DNA of 64,000 nucleotides. Origin: Tabrizicola sp. TH137 (GTDB lineage Bacteria; Pseudomonadota; Alphaproteobacteria; Rhodobacterales; Rhodobacteraceae). Made by a program: the position numbers and the translations under genes. Below the pieces are notes generated by a model, which was given only the letters and a program-made list of their open reading frames with translations, did no database searches and had not been told where the DNA came from. The stretch covers positions 806,001 to 870,000 of the forward strand of contig NZ_PKRQ01000002.1 in the NCBI RefSeq assembly GCF_002855575.1, read 5' to 3'. Every line of letters begins with the position of its first letter. Position 1 is the stretch's first letter. Shown in pieces: positions 27,482 through 36,002 of this stretch.

Positions 27482-29925
27482 GCCCGGATACGCTCGTTCT
27501 TCGCATCCCAGAGCGGCGCATCCTCGCAGACCACCGCCGGATAGCGTTCCCCGAAAATCTCCACCTCGACCGCCGTCCCCGGCACCGCCAGCTCCGCCCG
27601 CAGCATGCCCAGCGCCACGACCTTGCCCACCCGATGCCCGAAATAGCCGCTCGTCGTCTCGCCCACGACCTGACCGTCATGCCAGATCGTGCTCATATAG
27701 GGCGGATCGCAGTCCCCCGCCTCCACGGTCAGGGTCACGAAACACTTCGTCACCCCCCGCTGCTTCTCCGCCTCCAGCGCCGCCTTGCCCCGGAAGGCAG
27801 GCTTGGCCCAATCCACGAACCGCTCCAACCCGCCCTGCAAGACGGTGTAATCGGTGGAAAGATCGCCCTTCCAGGCCCGATACCCTTTCTCCACCCGCAG
27901 GGAATTCAGCGCGAACATCCCGAAAGGCCGCAGCCCCAAAGGCCGCCCCGCCGCCAGCACGGCGGCAAAGACATCAGGCGTATCGCCCACACGGCTATGG
28001 ATCTCCCAGCCGAGTTCCCCGGCAAAACTCACGCGCATCAGGACGATCGGCCGTCCGGCAAGCTGCGCCACCTGCCAGGTCAGCCAGCCCTTCGCCAGAT
28101 CGGCCTCCGCCCCCGCCGCAGCCAGCACCTCCCGCGCCTTCGGCCCGGTCAGGATCTGCGTTGACCACTCCGCCGATTCATCCACCAGCGTCAGACCGGC
28201 AGGCAGGGTGGACAGCAGCCATTCCTTGTCATGCATCTGCGCCGTGGCGGCGGTGATCAGCAGCACCTCCTCCTCCGCGATCCGCGCGACCGACATCTCG
28301 GTGACGATCCGCCCCTTCTCATCGGCGAAATAGGCCAGACCCAGCCGCCCGATGCCCGGCACCTTCCCTGTGATCTGCGCCGAGAGCCAGTCCACTGTCC
28401 CCGCCCCGCGCACCCGGAACCGGCTGAACCCCGGCAGGTCAAGGATGCCGCAGGCATCGCGCACGGCCAGGCATTCCTCGCGCACCGCGCCGAACCAGGG
28501 CCCTTCCCGCTCCCAGGTCCGCTGCGCCGCCTCCGACGTGTCATCGCCGGGCCGCGCATACCACAGCGCCCGCTCCCAGCCATTGTAAGGCCCGAACTGC
28601 GCCCCCATCGCCGCAACCGTCTCATGCACCGCGGAAAGCTTCTTCCCCCGCCCCACAGGCCAGACATGATGCGGGAAATGGATGGCATATTCATGCCCAT
28701 AGACTTCCATCCCCTTGGCCACGCAGTAATCCGGGTCCTCGAACCCGGTAAAGCGGCGCGGATCGCAGGACCACATGTCCCATTCCGTCGCCCCCTCCGT
28801 CACCCATTCCGCCAGCACCTTGCCCGCGCCCCCCGCCTGACAGATGCCAAAGGTGAAGACACAGGCCTCAAAGGCATTGGGCACGCCGGGCATAGGCCCG
28901 ATCAATGGGTTGCCATCCGGGGTATAGGGGATCGGCCCGTTGATGACCTTGGTCAGGTTCGCCTGCGCCAGCAGCGGCACCCGCGCCATCGCGTCATTGA
29001 TATGCCATTCCAGCCGCTCCAGATCGTCGGGGAACAACTGGAAGGAAAAATCCTCCGGCATCGGGTCATCGGCCTTGTCCCAATGCGCTCGGCAATTCCC
29101 CTCATAAGGCCCCAGATTGAAACCATATTTCTCCTGCCGCAGGTAATAGGAGGAATCCACATCCCGCAGCAGCGGCAGCTTGTGCCCCACCCCTTTCGAC
29201 CAGCTTTCCAGTTCGGGGATCGTGTCGAAGAGCATGTATTGATGGCTCATCACCATCATCGGCAGGTCGCGGCCGAACATCTTGGCCACCTCGCGCGCAT
29301 AATAGCCGGCGGCGTTCACCACGATCTCGCAGCGGATCTCGCCCTTCGGCGTCTCCACCACCCACTCATCCCCCTCGCGCCGCACCCCCGTCGCCGGGCA
29401 GAACCGCTCGATCCGCGCCCCCATCTGGCGCGCCCCCTTGGCCAGCGCCTGCGTCAGTTGCGCCGGGTCGATATCGCCATCATAAGGGTCATACAGCGCC
29501 CCGGTCAGGTCATGCGTCTCGACGAAAGGGTAACGCGACCGGATCTCGTCGGGGCCAAGGATATCAAGGTCCATCCCCTGATACCGCCCCATCCCCACCA
29601 CGCGCTTGAATTCCTGCAACCGCTCCTTGCTATGCCCCAGCCGCACCGACCCGGTCACATGGTAATTCATCGGATAATCCACGGCCTCGCCCAGACCGCG
29701 ATAGAGCTGCGCCGAATAGCGCTGCATGTTCATGATCGACCAGCTCGACGAAAAGGTCGGCACATTCCCCGCCGCATGCCATGTGCTGCCAGCGGTCAGC
29801 TCGTTCTTCTCCAGAAGGACGCAATCCGTCCATCCCGCTCTGGCCAGATGATAGAGCGACGACGCCCCCACCGCGCCCCCGCCAATGATCACCACCCGCG
29901 CGCTCGTGGGAAAATCCGCCATCAC
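27478..29925 (-). CDS. FAD-dependent dimethylglycine/sarcosine-dehydrogenase-like oxidoreductase with GcvT domain
   Basis: An 815-residue paralogue of the protein at 24006 with the same plan: FAD domain ARVVIIGGGAVGASSLYHLA then GSTWHAAGNVPTFSSSW, a central FAO_M-like segment, and a GcvT half (LDLPGFSRFRVRG, GELGWEIHSRVGD, YRAWKGDLSTDYTVLQGGLER). GNVPTFSSS resembles the covalent-flavin or substrate loop of sarcosine/dimethylglycine dehydrogenases. It is the first gene of the minus-strand operon and starts 111 bases from the divergent LysR gene. That position suggests control by that regulator through the site at 30000-30014. The ATG at 29922 is an alternative start one codon in. Confidence 0.9.
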   Translation of the reverse strand: MMADFPTSARVVIIGGGAVGASSLYHLARAGWTDCVLLEKNELTAGSTWHAAGNVPTFSSSWSIMNMQRYSAQLYRGLGEAVDYPMNYHVTGSVRLGHSKERLQEFKRVVGMGRYQGMDLDILGPDEIRSRYPFVETHDLTGALYDPYDGDIDPAQLTQALAKGARQMGARIERFCPATGVRREGDEWVVETPKGEIRCEIVVNAAGYYAREVAKMFGRDLPMMVMSHQYMLFDTIPELESWSKGVGHKLPLLRDVDSSYYLRQEKYGFNLGPYEGNCRAHWDKADDPMPEDFSFQLFPDDLERLEWHINDAMARVPLLAQANLTKVINGPIPYTPDGNPLIGPMPGVPNAFEACVFTFGICQAGGAGKVLAEWVTEGATEWDMWSCDPRRFTGFEDPDYCVAKGMEVYGHEYAIHFPHHVWPVGRGKKLSAVHETVAAMGAQFGPYNGWERALWYARPGDDTSEAAQRTWEREGPWFGAVREECLAVRDACGILDLPGFSRFRVRGAGTVDWLSAQITGKVPGIGRLGLAYFADEKGRIVTEMSVARIAEEEVLLITAATAQMHDKEWLLSTLPAGLTLVDESAEWSTQILTGPKAREVLAAAGAEADLAKGWLTWQVAQLAGRPIVLMRVSFAGELGWEIHSRVGDTPDVFAAVLAAGRPLGLRPFGMFALNSLRVEKGYRAWKGDLSTDYTVLQGGLERFVDWAKPAFRGKAALEAEKQRGVTKCFVTLTVEAGDCDPPYMSTIWHDGQVVGETTSGYFGHRVGKVVALGMLRAELAVPGTAVEVEIFGERYPAVVCEDAPLWDAKNERIRA

Positions 29926-29999
29926 ATCCTCCGTCCATTCCGCGCGAAAGGATGACAGCGCGCCGCCCCCCTTTCAATTCGCCCGGACCCGGCATATTG

Positions 30000-30014
30000 A
30001 TCGGAAAACCCGAT
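30000..30014. promoter_or_regulatory. LysR-type box in divergent promoter region
   Basis: ATCGG (30000-30004), spacer AAAAC, CCGAT (30010-30014): an inverted repeat that contains the T-N11-A motif (T at 30001, A at 30013) typical of LysR-family binding sites. It lies 23 bases before the lysR start and 75 bases from the divergent dehydrogenase start. Confidence 0.6.
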
Positions 30015-30036
30015 TAGGCACAGCCCAGACGCGCCC

Positions 30037-30888
30037 ATGCAGATCGACCTTCTGGAAACCTTCCTCGACCTCTGCGACACGCGCAGCTTCAACCGCAGCG
30101 CGGAACGGCTCGGCATCACCCAATCCACCGTCTCGGCCCGCATCGCGGCGCTGGAACAGTCCCTCGGCGCGAAACTCTTCACCCGCTCCCGCGCCGGCAC
30201 CGACCTCACCACCGAAGGCAAGCGCTTCGAACCCCACGCCCGCGCCCTGCGCCATGAATGGCACGAGGCGCGGCGGAGGATTCAGGTCCCCGACCGCGCC
30301 GCCCATCTGATCCGGCTCGGCATCCAGAACGACCTCGCCGCCCAGCATATCGGCGAATGGATCGCCGATTTCCGCCGCGCCCTACCCGATACGGCCTTCT
30401 ACATCGAACCCGACTATTCCAACCAGATGTGCGCCGATGTCCTCACCGGCATCCTCGACTTCGCGGTGATGTATGCCCCGAAACCCCATCCCGACCTGCA
30501 TTTCTCGGAACTGGGCGAAGTCACCTACCGCATGATCTCGACCGACACGGATCGCCGGGCCGAGGTGAACCCCCAGACCTTCATCTTCGCCCATTTCTCG
30601 CCGATGTTCGAAACCATGCATCGCGAGGTGACGCCCGAATTCGCCTCCGCCCCCGTCTCGGTCGGCCAAAGCGCCACCGTCGCCTCCCTCCTCACCGCAA
30701 TGGGCGGCGCGGGCTATGTCCTTGAACGCAGCGCCACCCAGATGCTCGCCTCCGGCCGCTTCCGCGAGGTGACGGATGCCCCGGTCCTGCGCCAGCCGGT
30801 CTATGCCGCCGTCCATCTGCGCCACCGCATCACGCCCCTGCACCGCAAGCTTCACCGCATCGTCCAGCGCCGCCTCACGGGCCGGTAA
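30037..30888 (+). CDS. LysR-family transcriptional regulator
   Basis: A 283-residue LysR regulator. The N-terminal winged helix-turn-helix reads LETFLDLCDTRSFNRSAERLGITQSTVSARIAALEQSLGAKLFTR. It is followed by a linker helix and a periplasmic-binding-like effector domain from about residue 90 (HLIRLGIQNDLAAQHIGEW). It is transcribed away from the amine-catabolism operon and is the likely regulator of it. The LysR-box-like site at 30000-30014 fits autoregulation as well. The effector is unknown; a methylated amine or amino acid is a guess from the context. Confidence 0.9.
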   Translation: MQIDLLETFLDLCDTRSFNRSAERLGITQSTVSARIAALEQSLGAKLFTRSRAGTDLTTEGKRFEPHARALRHEWHEARRRIQVPDRAAHLIRLGIQNDLAAQHIGEWIADFRRALPDTAFYIEPDYSNQMCADVLTGILDFAVMYAPKPHPDLHFSELGEVTYRMISTDTDRRAEVNPQTFIFAHFSPMFETMHREVTPEFASAPVSVGQSATVASLLTAMGGAGYVLERSATQMLASGRFREVTDAPVLRQPVYAAVHLRHRITPLHRKLHRIVQRRLTGR

Positions 30889-30899
30889 GGCGCCTTCTC

Positions 30900-30950
30900 C
30901 ACTTTCTGTCTGAAAATATCCTCGGGGGTCCGGGGGCAGACAGCCCCCGG
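30900..30950 (+). terminator. Family B element copy 3 with hairpin, after lysR
   Basis: The 22-base element at 30900-30921 (beginning CACTTTCTGTCTGAAA) is the exact reverse complement of copies 1 and 4. CCGGGGGC (30930-30937), loop AGACA, GCCCCCGG (30943-30950) follows. It sits 12 bases after the lysR stop. The rest of the stretch to the hutC stop (30951-31115) shows nothing I can name. Confidence 0.6.
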
Positions 30951-31115
30951 CGACCTGCCACCTGTCCCCGCCGCCGGGGCACCTCACCCGAAGGGCCGCG
31001 ACCTTGCCACCCTCGGGGTCCCAGGCACCCAGAACCCCCACCTATGACCTGACATCCCCGCCATAACCCACCTGCCTGGCCCTCCCCGCCGTTGCGCGAA
31101 ATGCCCCGCCAGCGC

Positions 31116-31170
31116 GCGCTGCGTGGCCACAGTCTGCTGCACAGTTTGCGGCACGGAAAACGGCACAGCC
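31116..31170. repeat. 16-bp core plus three 12-bp tandem units, copy 1
   Basis: GCGCTGCGTGGCCACA (31116-31131) is followed by TGCTGCACAGTT, TGCGGCACGGAA and AACGGCACAGCC (31135-31170). The same 16-base core and the same kind of 12-base units occur at 58403-58457. It lies just beyond the 3' end of hutC. On the minus strand the units would encode a four-residue pattern (AVPF-SVPQ-TVQQ) in both copies. Confidence 0.6.
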
Positions 31171-31182
31171 AGGACGGGCCGC

Positions 31183-31869
31183 TCAGACCATGGTCCGCAG
31201 CCGATATCCCGGCCCGTGCAGCAGCCGGACAAAGGTGATCGGCGCCTCCGCCGTCCAGGTCGCCCGCTCCGTCACAAAGACCGGATCGCCCGCCCGTATC
31301 CCCAGCGCCGCCGCCTCCGCCGCCGTTGCCAATTCGGCAGAAAACTCAATATCCCCCGTGGCATAGGCCACATTCTGCACCAGCCATTCATTGGCGCTGA
31401 CCGCCGCGAAATCCGGCACCACGCCCCCCGGCAACACCGCGATGTTCAGCCAGCGCACCTCATGCGCAAAGGGCCGCCCCCCCGCCAGATGCAGCGTCTC
31501 CAGAAACAGCAACCGCGCCCCCGCCGCCACCCCCATCCGCAGCGCCACCGACAGCGGCACAGCCTCCATCCGGCGCTCCAGAACGCGATGACCATAGACC
31601 TCACCCCGCGCCTCAACCTCCTGACGGATAATGGAAATCTCCAGCGTCGCCTTGCGCACCGGCAGCAGCGCGACCCGCGTCCCCGCCTTCCGCCGCCGCT
31701 CCAGCAACCCCGCCTCCGCCAGATCGCGCAGCGCCCGGTTCACCGTCGCCCGCGCCACGCCGAACTCCACCGCCAGCGCCTCTTCCCCCGGAATCACATC
31801 CCCCGGCGCCCAGACCCGCCCCCGGATGCGGCGCAGCACCTCGTCCCGCACGCCCTCCCAGCCCATCAC
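31183..31869 (-). CDS. hutC: GntR-family histidine-utilisation repressor HutC
   Basis: A 228-residue GntR/HutC regulator. The N-terminal winged helix has GDVIPGEEALAVEFGVARATVNRALRDLAEAGLLERRRKAGTRV. The C-terminal UTRA domain binds the effector, urocanate in characterised HutC proteins. It overlaps the hutF stop by four bases (ATGA) and is the last gene of the hutF-hutC arm. The palindrome at 33238-33251, between the two divergent arms, is the probable operator, so HutC would control both arms and itself. Confidence 0.92.
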   Translation of the reverse strand: MMGWEGVRDEVLRRIRGRVWAPGDVIPGEEALAVEFGVARATVNRALRDLAEAGLLERRRKAGTRVALLPVRKATLEISIIRQEVEARGEVYGHRVLERRMEAVPLSVALRMGVAAGARLLFLETLHLAGGRPFAHEVRWLNIAVLPGGVVPDFAAVSANEWLVQNVAYATGDIEFSAELATAAEAAALGIRAGDPVFVTERATWTAEAPITFVRLLHGPGYRLRTMV

Positions 31870-33212
31870 GCCCGCTCCCGCAGGCCCGCCATCACCGCGC
31901 GGAACCGCCGCTCCACCGCCTCCCGCGCCACATGCCGCCCGCCCGTCACCACATGCCGCCCGGCCGACCAGACCTCCGCCACCAGCGCATCATTCCCCGC
32001 AAAAACAAAGGCATCGAGGATTTCATCCCCCTCCCGCCCCGCCAGATGCAGCGCCCCCATCTCCAGCGCCACAAGGTCCGCCACCGCCCCCTCGGCAATC
32101 GCGCCCGAGGCCCGCCCCGCCGCCATCGCCCCCCCGGCGACGCAACCCTCCCACAGCACCCGCCCCGTGGACCGCGTCCCATCGGCCAGCATCGCCCGCC
32201 CCCGGTTGCGCAGCCGCTGCGAATATTCAAACAGCCGCAATTCCTCGGCGAGCGAGATCCGCACATTGGAATCCGACCCCACGCCCCAATGCCCGCCCGC
32301 CGCCGCAAAGCGCACCCCGTCGAAGATGCCATCCCCCAGATTGGCCTCGGTGATCGGGCACAGCCCCGCCACCGCCCCCGACCGTGCCAGCGCCACCGTC
32401 TCTCCTTCCGTCATCTGCGTGCAATGGATCGGGCACCACCGCCCATCCACCGCCGCATTGGCCAGCAGCCATTCGACAGGCCGCGCCCCCATCGCGGCAG
32501 AAACCTCTTCCACTTCCGCCACTTGCTCGGCCAGATGGATATGGATCGGCGCCCCCGGCGCGATCTCCTCCGCCATCCGCAGCCCGGCCCGATCCACCGC
32601 CCGCAGGGAATGCGGCGCCACCCCCGTCACCCCGTCCGGCACGCGTTTCACCGATGCCGCTGCCCCCTCCCACAGGGCGGCAAAGCGCTCCGGATCATTG
32701 CCAAAGCGCTTCTGACCCGAGGTCAGCGCCCGCCCGTCACAACCCCCACGCTGATACAGCACCGGCAGCAGCGTCAGGCCGAACCCGGTTTCTTCCGCGG
32801 CGTTGACGATCCGTTCAGACATTTCTGCGAGGTTTGCATAGGGCGCGCCTCCGGGCTGATGATGCAGATAATGGAACTCCGCCACGGCGGCGAACCCGGC
32901 CTCGGCCATCTCCACCATCACCTGCGCGGCAATCGCCTCCACATCTTCGGGCGTCAACCGGTCCAGAAAGCGATACATCAGGCTCCGCCAGGTCCAGAAA
33001 CTGTCCTGCCCCGCGCTCCGCCGCTCTGTCATCCCTGCCATCGCGCGCTGAAACATGTGCGAATGCAGGTTCACCGGCGCGGGCAGCAGGCATCCGACCC
33101 GCATCCCCCCCGCCGCAGGCCCGACCGACGCAATCCGCCCGTCCTCGATCCGCAGCCCCACATCCGAAGCCCAGCCCCCCGGCAGCAATGCGCGTTCCGC
33201 ATGGATCAGCAT
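31866..33212 (-). CDS. hutF: Formimidoylglutamate deiminase
   Basis: Hydrolyses N-formimino-glutamate to N-formyl-glutamate and ammonia, the five-step branch of histidine breakdown. The protein has 448 residues and the amidohydrolase fold. The zinc HxH is in LPAPVNLHSHMFQRAMAG, further ligands are in APHSLRAVDRAGLR, IHIHLAEQVAEVEEV and PIHCTQMTEGE, and the aspartate is in HWGVGSDSNVRISLAEE. The start is the ATG at 33212 (MLIHAERALLPGG); the frame is open far beyond, over hutI. The next enzyme of this branch, HutG N-formylglutamate deformylase, is not in the window. Confidence 0.95.
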   Translation of the reverse strand: MLIHAERALLPGGWASDVGLRIEDGRIASVGPAAGGMRVGCLLPAPVNLHSHMFQRAMAGMTERRSAGQDSFWTWRSLMYRFLDRLTPEDVEAIAAQVMVEMAEAGFAAVAEFHYLHHQPGGAPYANLAEMSERIVNAAEETGFGLTLLPVLYQRGGCDGRALTSGQKRFGNDPERFAALWEGAAASVKRVPDGVTGVAPHSLRAVDRAGLRMAEEIAPGAPIHIHLAEQVAEVEEVSAAMGARPVEWLLANAAVDGRWCPIHCTQMTEGETVALARSGAVAGLCPITEANLGDGIFDGVRFAAAGGHWGVGSDSNVRISLAEELRLFEYSQRLRNRGRAMLADGTRSTGRVLWEGCVAGGAMAAGRASGAIAEGAVADLVALEMGALHLAGREGDEILDAFVFAGNDALVAEVWSAGRHVVTGGRHVAREAVERRFRAVMAGLRERA

Positions 33213-33237
33213 CTCGGTCCCTCGCTTGACAGGTCCA

Positions 33238-33251
33238 TATGTATATACATA
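33238..33251. promoter_or_regulatory. HutC-type palindromic operator
   Basis: TATGTATATACATA is a 14-base perfect palindrome in the 72-base gap between hutF (minus) and hutI (plus). HutC sites in proteobacteria centre on TGTATATACA-like palindromes, so this probably represses both arms until urocanate builds up. Confidence 0.8.
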
Positions 33252-33284
33252 ATAGCGCCAACCTCGAACATAAGGCAAGGTGCC

Positions 33285-34472
33285 ATGGCGATTCTCCTGA
33301 CCGGGATCACGGCGGCGACGATGCGGGGCGGCTATGGCCTGATCCCCGACGCCGCCCTCCTGATCGAAGGCGACAGCATCGCCTGGATCGGCCCGCGCAG
33401 CAGCGCACCACGGGCTGAAACCATTGACTTCCAAGGAAAACTCCTCACCCCCGGCCTGATCGACGCCCATACCCACCTCGTCTTCGCCGGCAACCGCGCT
33501 GCCGAGTTCGAGCTTCGCCTGCAAGGCGCCAGCTATGAGGAAATCGCCCGTCAGGGCGGCGGCATCCTCTCCACCGTCACCGCCACCCGCTCCGCGACCG
33601 AGGATGACCTCATCGCCCAATCCCTCCCCCGCCTCGACGCGATGATCGCCCAGGGCACCACCACCGTCGAAATCAAATCCGGCTACGGCCTGACGGTTGC
33701 CGACGAACTCAAGATGCTCCGCGCCGCCCGCCGCCTTGGGCAACTCCGCCCCGTGACCATCGTCACCACCCACCTCGCCGCCCATGCCATCCCCCCGGAA
33801 TACAAGGGAAATCCCGACGCCTATATCGAAGGCGTCGCCATCCCCTCCCTCCGCGCCGCCCATGCCGAAGGCCTGATCGACGCCGTGGATGCCTTCTGCG
33901 AAACCATCGCCTTCACCCCCGCACAGGTGGACCGCCTCTTCACCGCCGCCCGCGCCCTCGGCCTGCGGGTCAAGCTCCACGCCGAACAGCTTTCCGACCA
34001 GGGCGGCGCGCAACTCGCCGCCCGCCACGCCGCGCTTTCGGCGGATCATCTCGAACATCTCTCCGCCGAAGGCATCGCCGACATGGCCCATGCGGGCACC
34101 GTCGCGGGCATCCTGCCCGGCGCCTTCTACACCCTGCGCGACACGCATCTCCCGCCCATCGCGACACTCCGCGCGGCCAGCGTCCCGATGGCCGTCGCCA
34201 CCGATTGCAACCCCGGCTCCTCACCCATGACCTCGCTGCCCCTGGCCATGAACATGGCCTGCACCCTCTTCCGCATGACCCCGGAAGAGGCGCTGCTCGG
34301 CACCACCGCCCATGCCGCCCGCGCCCTCGGCCTGTCCGATCGCGGCACGCTCGCCCCGGGCATGCGCGCCGATCTCTGCCTCTGGAACCTCGCGCATCCA
34401 GCCGAACTCAGCTACCGGATCGGGGCTGAGGCCTTGCATAAATCAATCATCGGAGGCCGCGTTGACCCCTGA
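33285..34472 (+). CDS. hutI: Imidazolonepropionase
   Basis: Opens imidazolone propionate to formiminoglutamate, step 3 of histidine breakdown. The 395-residue amidohydrolase has the metal HxH in [15 protein letters not shown]. Other marks are the EIKSGYGLT substrate region, the histidines in [13 protein letters not shown] and [13 protein letters not shown], and the catalytic aspartate in [11 protein letters not shown]. The ATG at 33285 has AAGG nine bases before it. The hutH start lies inside the end of hutI, an 11-base overlap. Confidence 0.97.
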   Translation: MAILLTGITAATMRGGYGLIPDAALLIEGDSIAWIGPRSSAPRAETIDFQGKLLTPGLIDAHTHLVFAGNRAAEFELRLQGASYEEIARQGGGILSTVTATRSATEDDLIAQSLPRLDAMIAQGTTTVEIKSGYGLTVADELKMLRAARRLGQLRPVTIVTTHLAAHAIPPEYKGNPDAYIEGVAIPSLRAAHAEGLIDAVDAFCETIAFTPAQVDRLFTAARALGLRVKLHAEQLSDQGGAQLAARHAALSADHLEHLSAEGIADMAHAGTVAGILPGAFYTLRDTHLPPIATLRAASVPMAVATDCNPGSSPMTSLPLAMNMACTLFRMTPEEALLGTTAHAARALGLSDRGTLAPGMRADLCLWNLAHPAELSYRIGAEALHKSIIGGRVDP

Positions 34473-35991
34473 AATCCTCAATCCGGGCGGCACTACGCTT
34501 ACACAAATCGAACATATCTACCGGTCGCAGCGTCCTGCCCGCCTGCACCCTTCGGCCCGCGCCGGGGTCGAAGCCGCAGCCGCCCGCATCGCCTCCGCCG
34601 CCGCAGGCGAAACCGCCGTCTATGGCGTCAACACAGGCTTCGGCAAACTCGCCTCGCTCAAGATCGCGGCCAAGGACACCGCCACCCTCCAGCGCAACCT
34701 GATCCTGTCGCATTGCTGCGGCGTGGGCGACCCCATGCCCCGCCCGATCGCCCGACTGATGATGGCGCTGAAACTCCTCTCCCTCGGCCGCGGCGCTTCC
34801 GGCGTGCGGTGGGAGGTCATCGCCCTCCTCGAAGCCATGCTGGAACAGGGCGTGACTCCCGTTATCCCCGCCCAGGGCTCCGTCGGCGCCTCCGGCGATC
34901 TCGCCCCCCTCGCCCATATGACCGCCGTGATGATCGGCGCGGGCGAGGCCGAGGTGGACGGCAAGATCCTCCCTGCGACCGAAGCCCTTGCCGCGAAAGG
35001 CCTTTCCCCCGTCACGCTCGGCCCCAAGGAAGGCCTCGCCCTCATCAACGGCACGCAATTCTCCACCGCCTATGCCCTGGCGGGCCTCTTCGACGCCTGG
35101 CGCAATGCGCAGGCCGCACTTGTCATTTCGGCCCTGTCCACCGATGCCATCATGGGCTCCACCGCCCCCCTCCATCCGCAGATCCACGCCCTGCGCGGCC
35201 ATGCCGGGCAGATCGAGGCCGCCGCCACCCTGCGCGCCCTGCTCGACGGGTCGGAAATCCGCGAAAGCCACCGCGAAGGCGATACACGCGTGCAGGATCC
35301 CTACTGCATCCGCTGCCAGCCGCAGGTCACCGGCGCGGCGATGGATGTCCTGCGTCAGGCCGCGCAAACCCTTGAAATCGAAGCCAATGCCGCCACCGAC
35401 AACCCGCTGGTGCTGGCCGACGGCCAGATCGTTTCGGGCGGCAATTTCCACGCCGAACCCGTGGGTTTCGCCGCCGACATGATCGCCCTGGCGATCAGCG
35501 AAATCGGCGCCATCGCCCAGCGCCGCGTCGCCCTGATGGTGGACCCGACCCTCTCCTTCGACCTGCCCCCCTTCCTGACGCCGAACCCCGGCCTCAACTC
35601 CGGCCTGATGATCGCCGAAGTCACCACGGCGGCGCTGATGAGCGAAAACAAGCACCTCGCCCATCCCACCGTCACCGACAGCACCCCCACCTCCGCCAAT
35701 CAGGAAGACCATGTCAGCATGGCCGCCCATGGCGCCCGCCGCCTGCGCGCAATGAACGCCAACCTCTCCCGCATCCTGGGGGTGGAGGCGCTCTGCGCCG
35801 CCCAGGGCGTGGAATTCCGCGCACCGCTCGCCACATCGCAACCGCTGCAAAAGACCCTCGCCCGCCTGCGCAGCGAGGTCGCCACCCTGGGCGAAGACCG
35901 CTACCTCGCGCCCGACCTCGAAACCGCCGCCCGCCTCGTCGCCTCCGGCGCGCTGGCAGAGGCTGCCTCCCTCCCGCTTCCCATGCTCTGA
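34462..35991 (+). CDS. hutH: Histidine ammonia-lyase
   Basis: Converts histidine to urocanate and ammonia. The self-made MIO cofactor comes from Ala143-Ser144-Gly145 in [15 protein letters not shown], the same positions as in Pseudomonas Hut[13 protein letters not shown] supplies the active-site tyrosine, and [13 protein letters not shown] and [16 protein letters not shown] follow the family. The start is the TTG at 34462: GGAGG is five bases upstream and family sequence begins at once; no ATG fits. Length is 509 residues. Confidence 0.96.
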   Translation: MTPEILNPGGTTLTQIEHIYRSQRPARLHPSARAGVEAAAARIASAAAGETAVYGVNTGFGKLASLKIAAKDTATLQRNLILSHCCGVGDPMPRPIARLMMALKLLSLGRGASGVRWEVIALLEAMLEQGVTPVIPAQGSVGASGDLAPLAHMTAVMIGAGEAEVDGKILPATEALAAKGLSPVTLGPKEGLALINGTQFSTAYALAGLFDAWRNAQAALVISALSTDAIMGSTAPLHPQIHALRGHAGQIEAAATLRALLDGSEIRESHREGDTRVQDPYCIRCQPQVTGAAMDVLRQAAQTLEIEANAATDNPLVLADGQIVSGGNFHAEPVGFAADMIALAISEIGAIAQRRVALMVDPTLSFDLPPFLTPNPGLNSGLMIAEVTTAALMSENKHLAHPTVTDSTPTSANQEDHVSMAAHGARRLRAMNANLSRILGVEALCAAQGVEFRAPLATSQPLQKTLARLRSEVATLGEDRYLAPDLETAARLVASGALAEAASLPLPML

Positions 35992-36002
35992 AGGGCAACC
36001 CC

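Noticed and set aside
28231-29955. 574-codon plus-strand open frame opposite the 815-residue dehydrogenase
   Set aside because: Same reason: antisense to a conserved enzyme, His/Arg/Pro-rich, no motif.
30984-31232. Small minus-strand protein of 82 residues over the 12-bp repeats
   Set aside because: It overlaps the end of hutC in another frame, and only the repeat part resembles the other copy. It is kept as a repeat finding rather than a gene.
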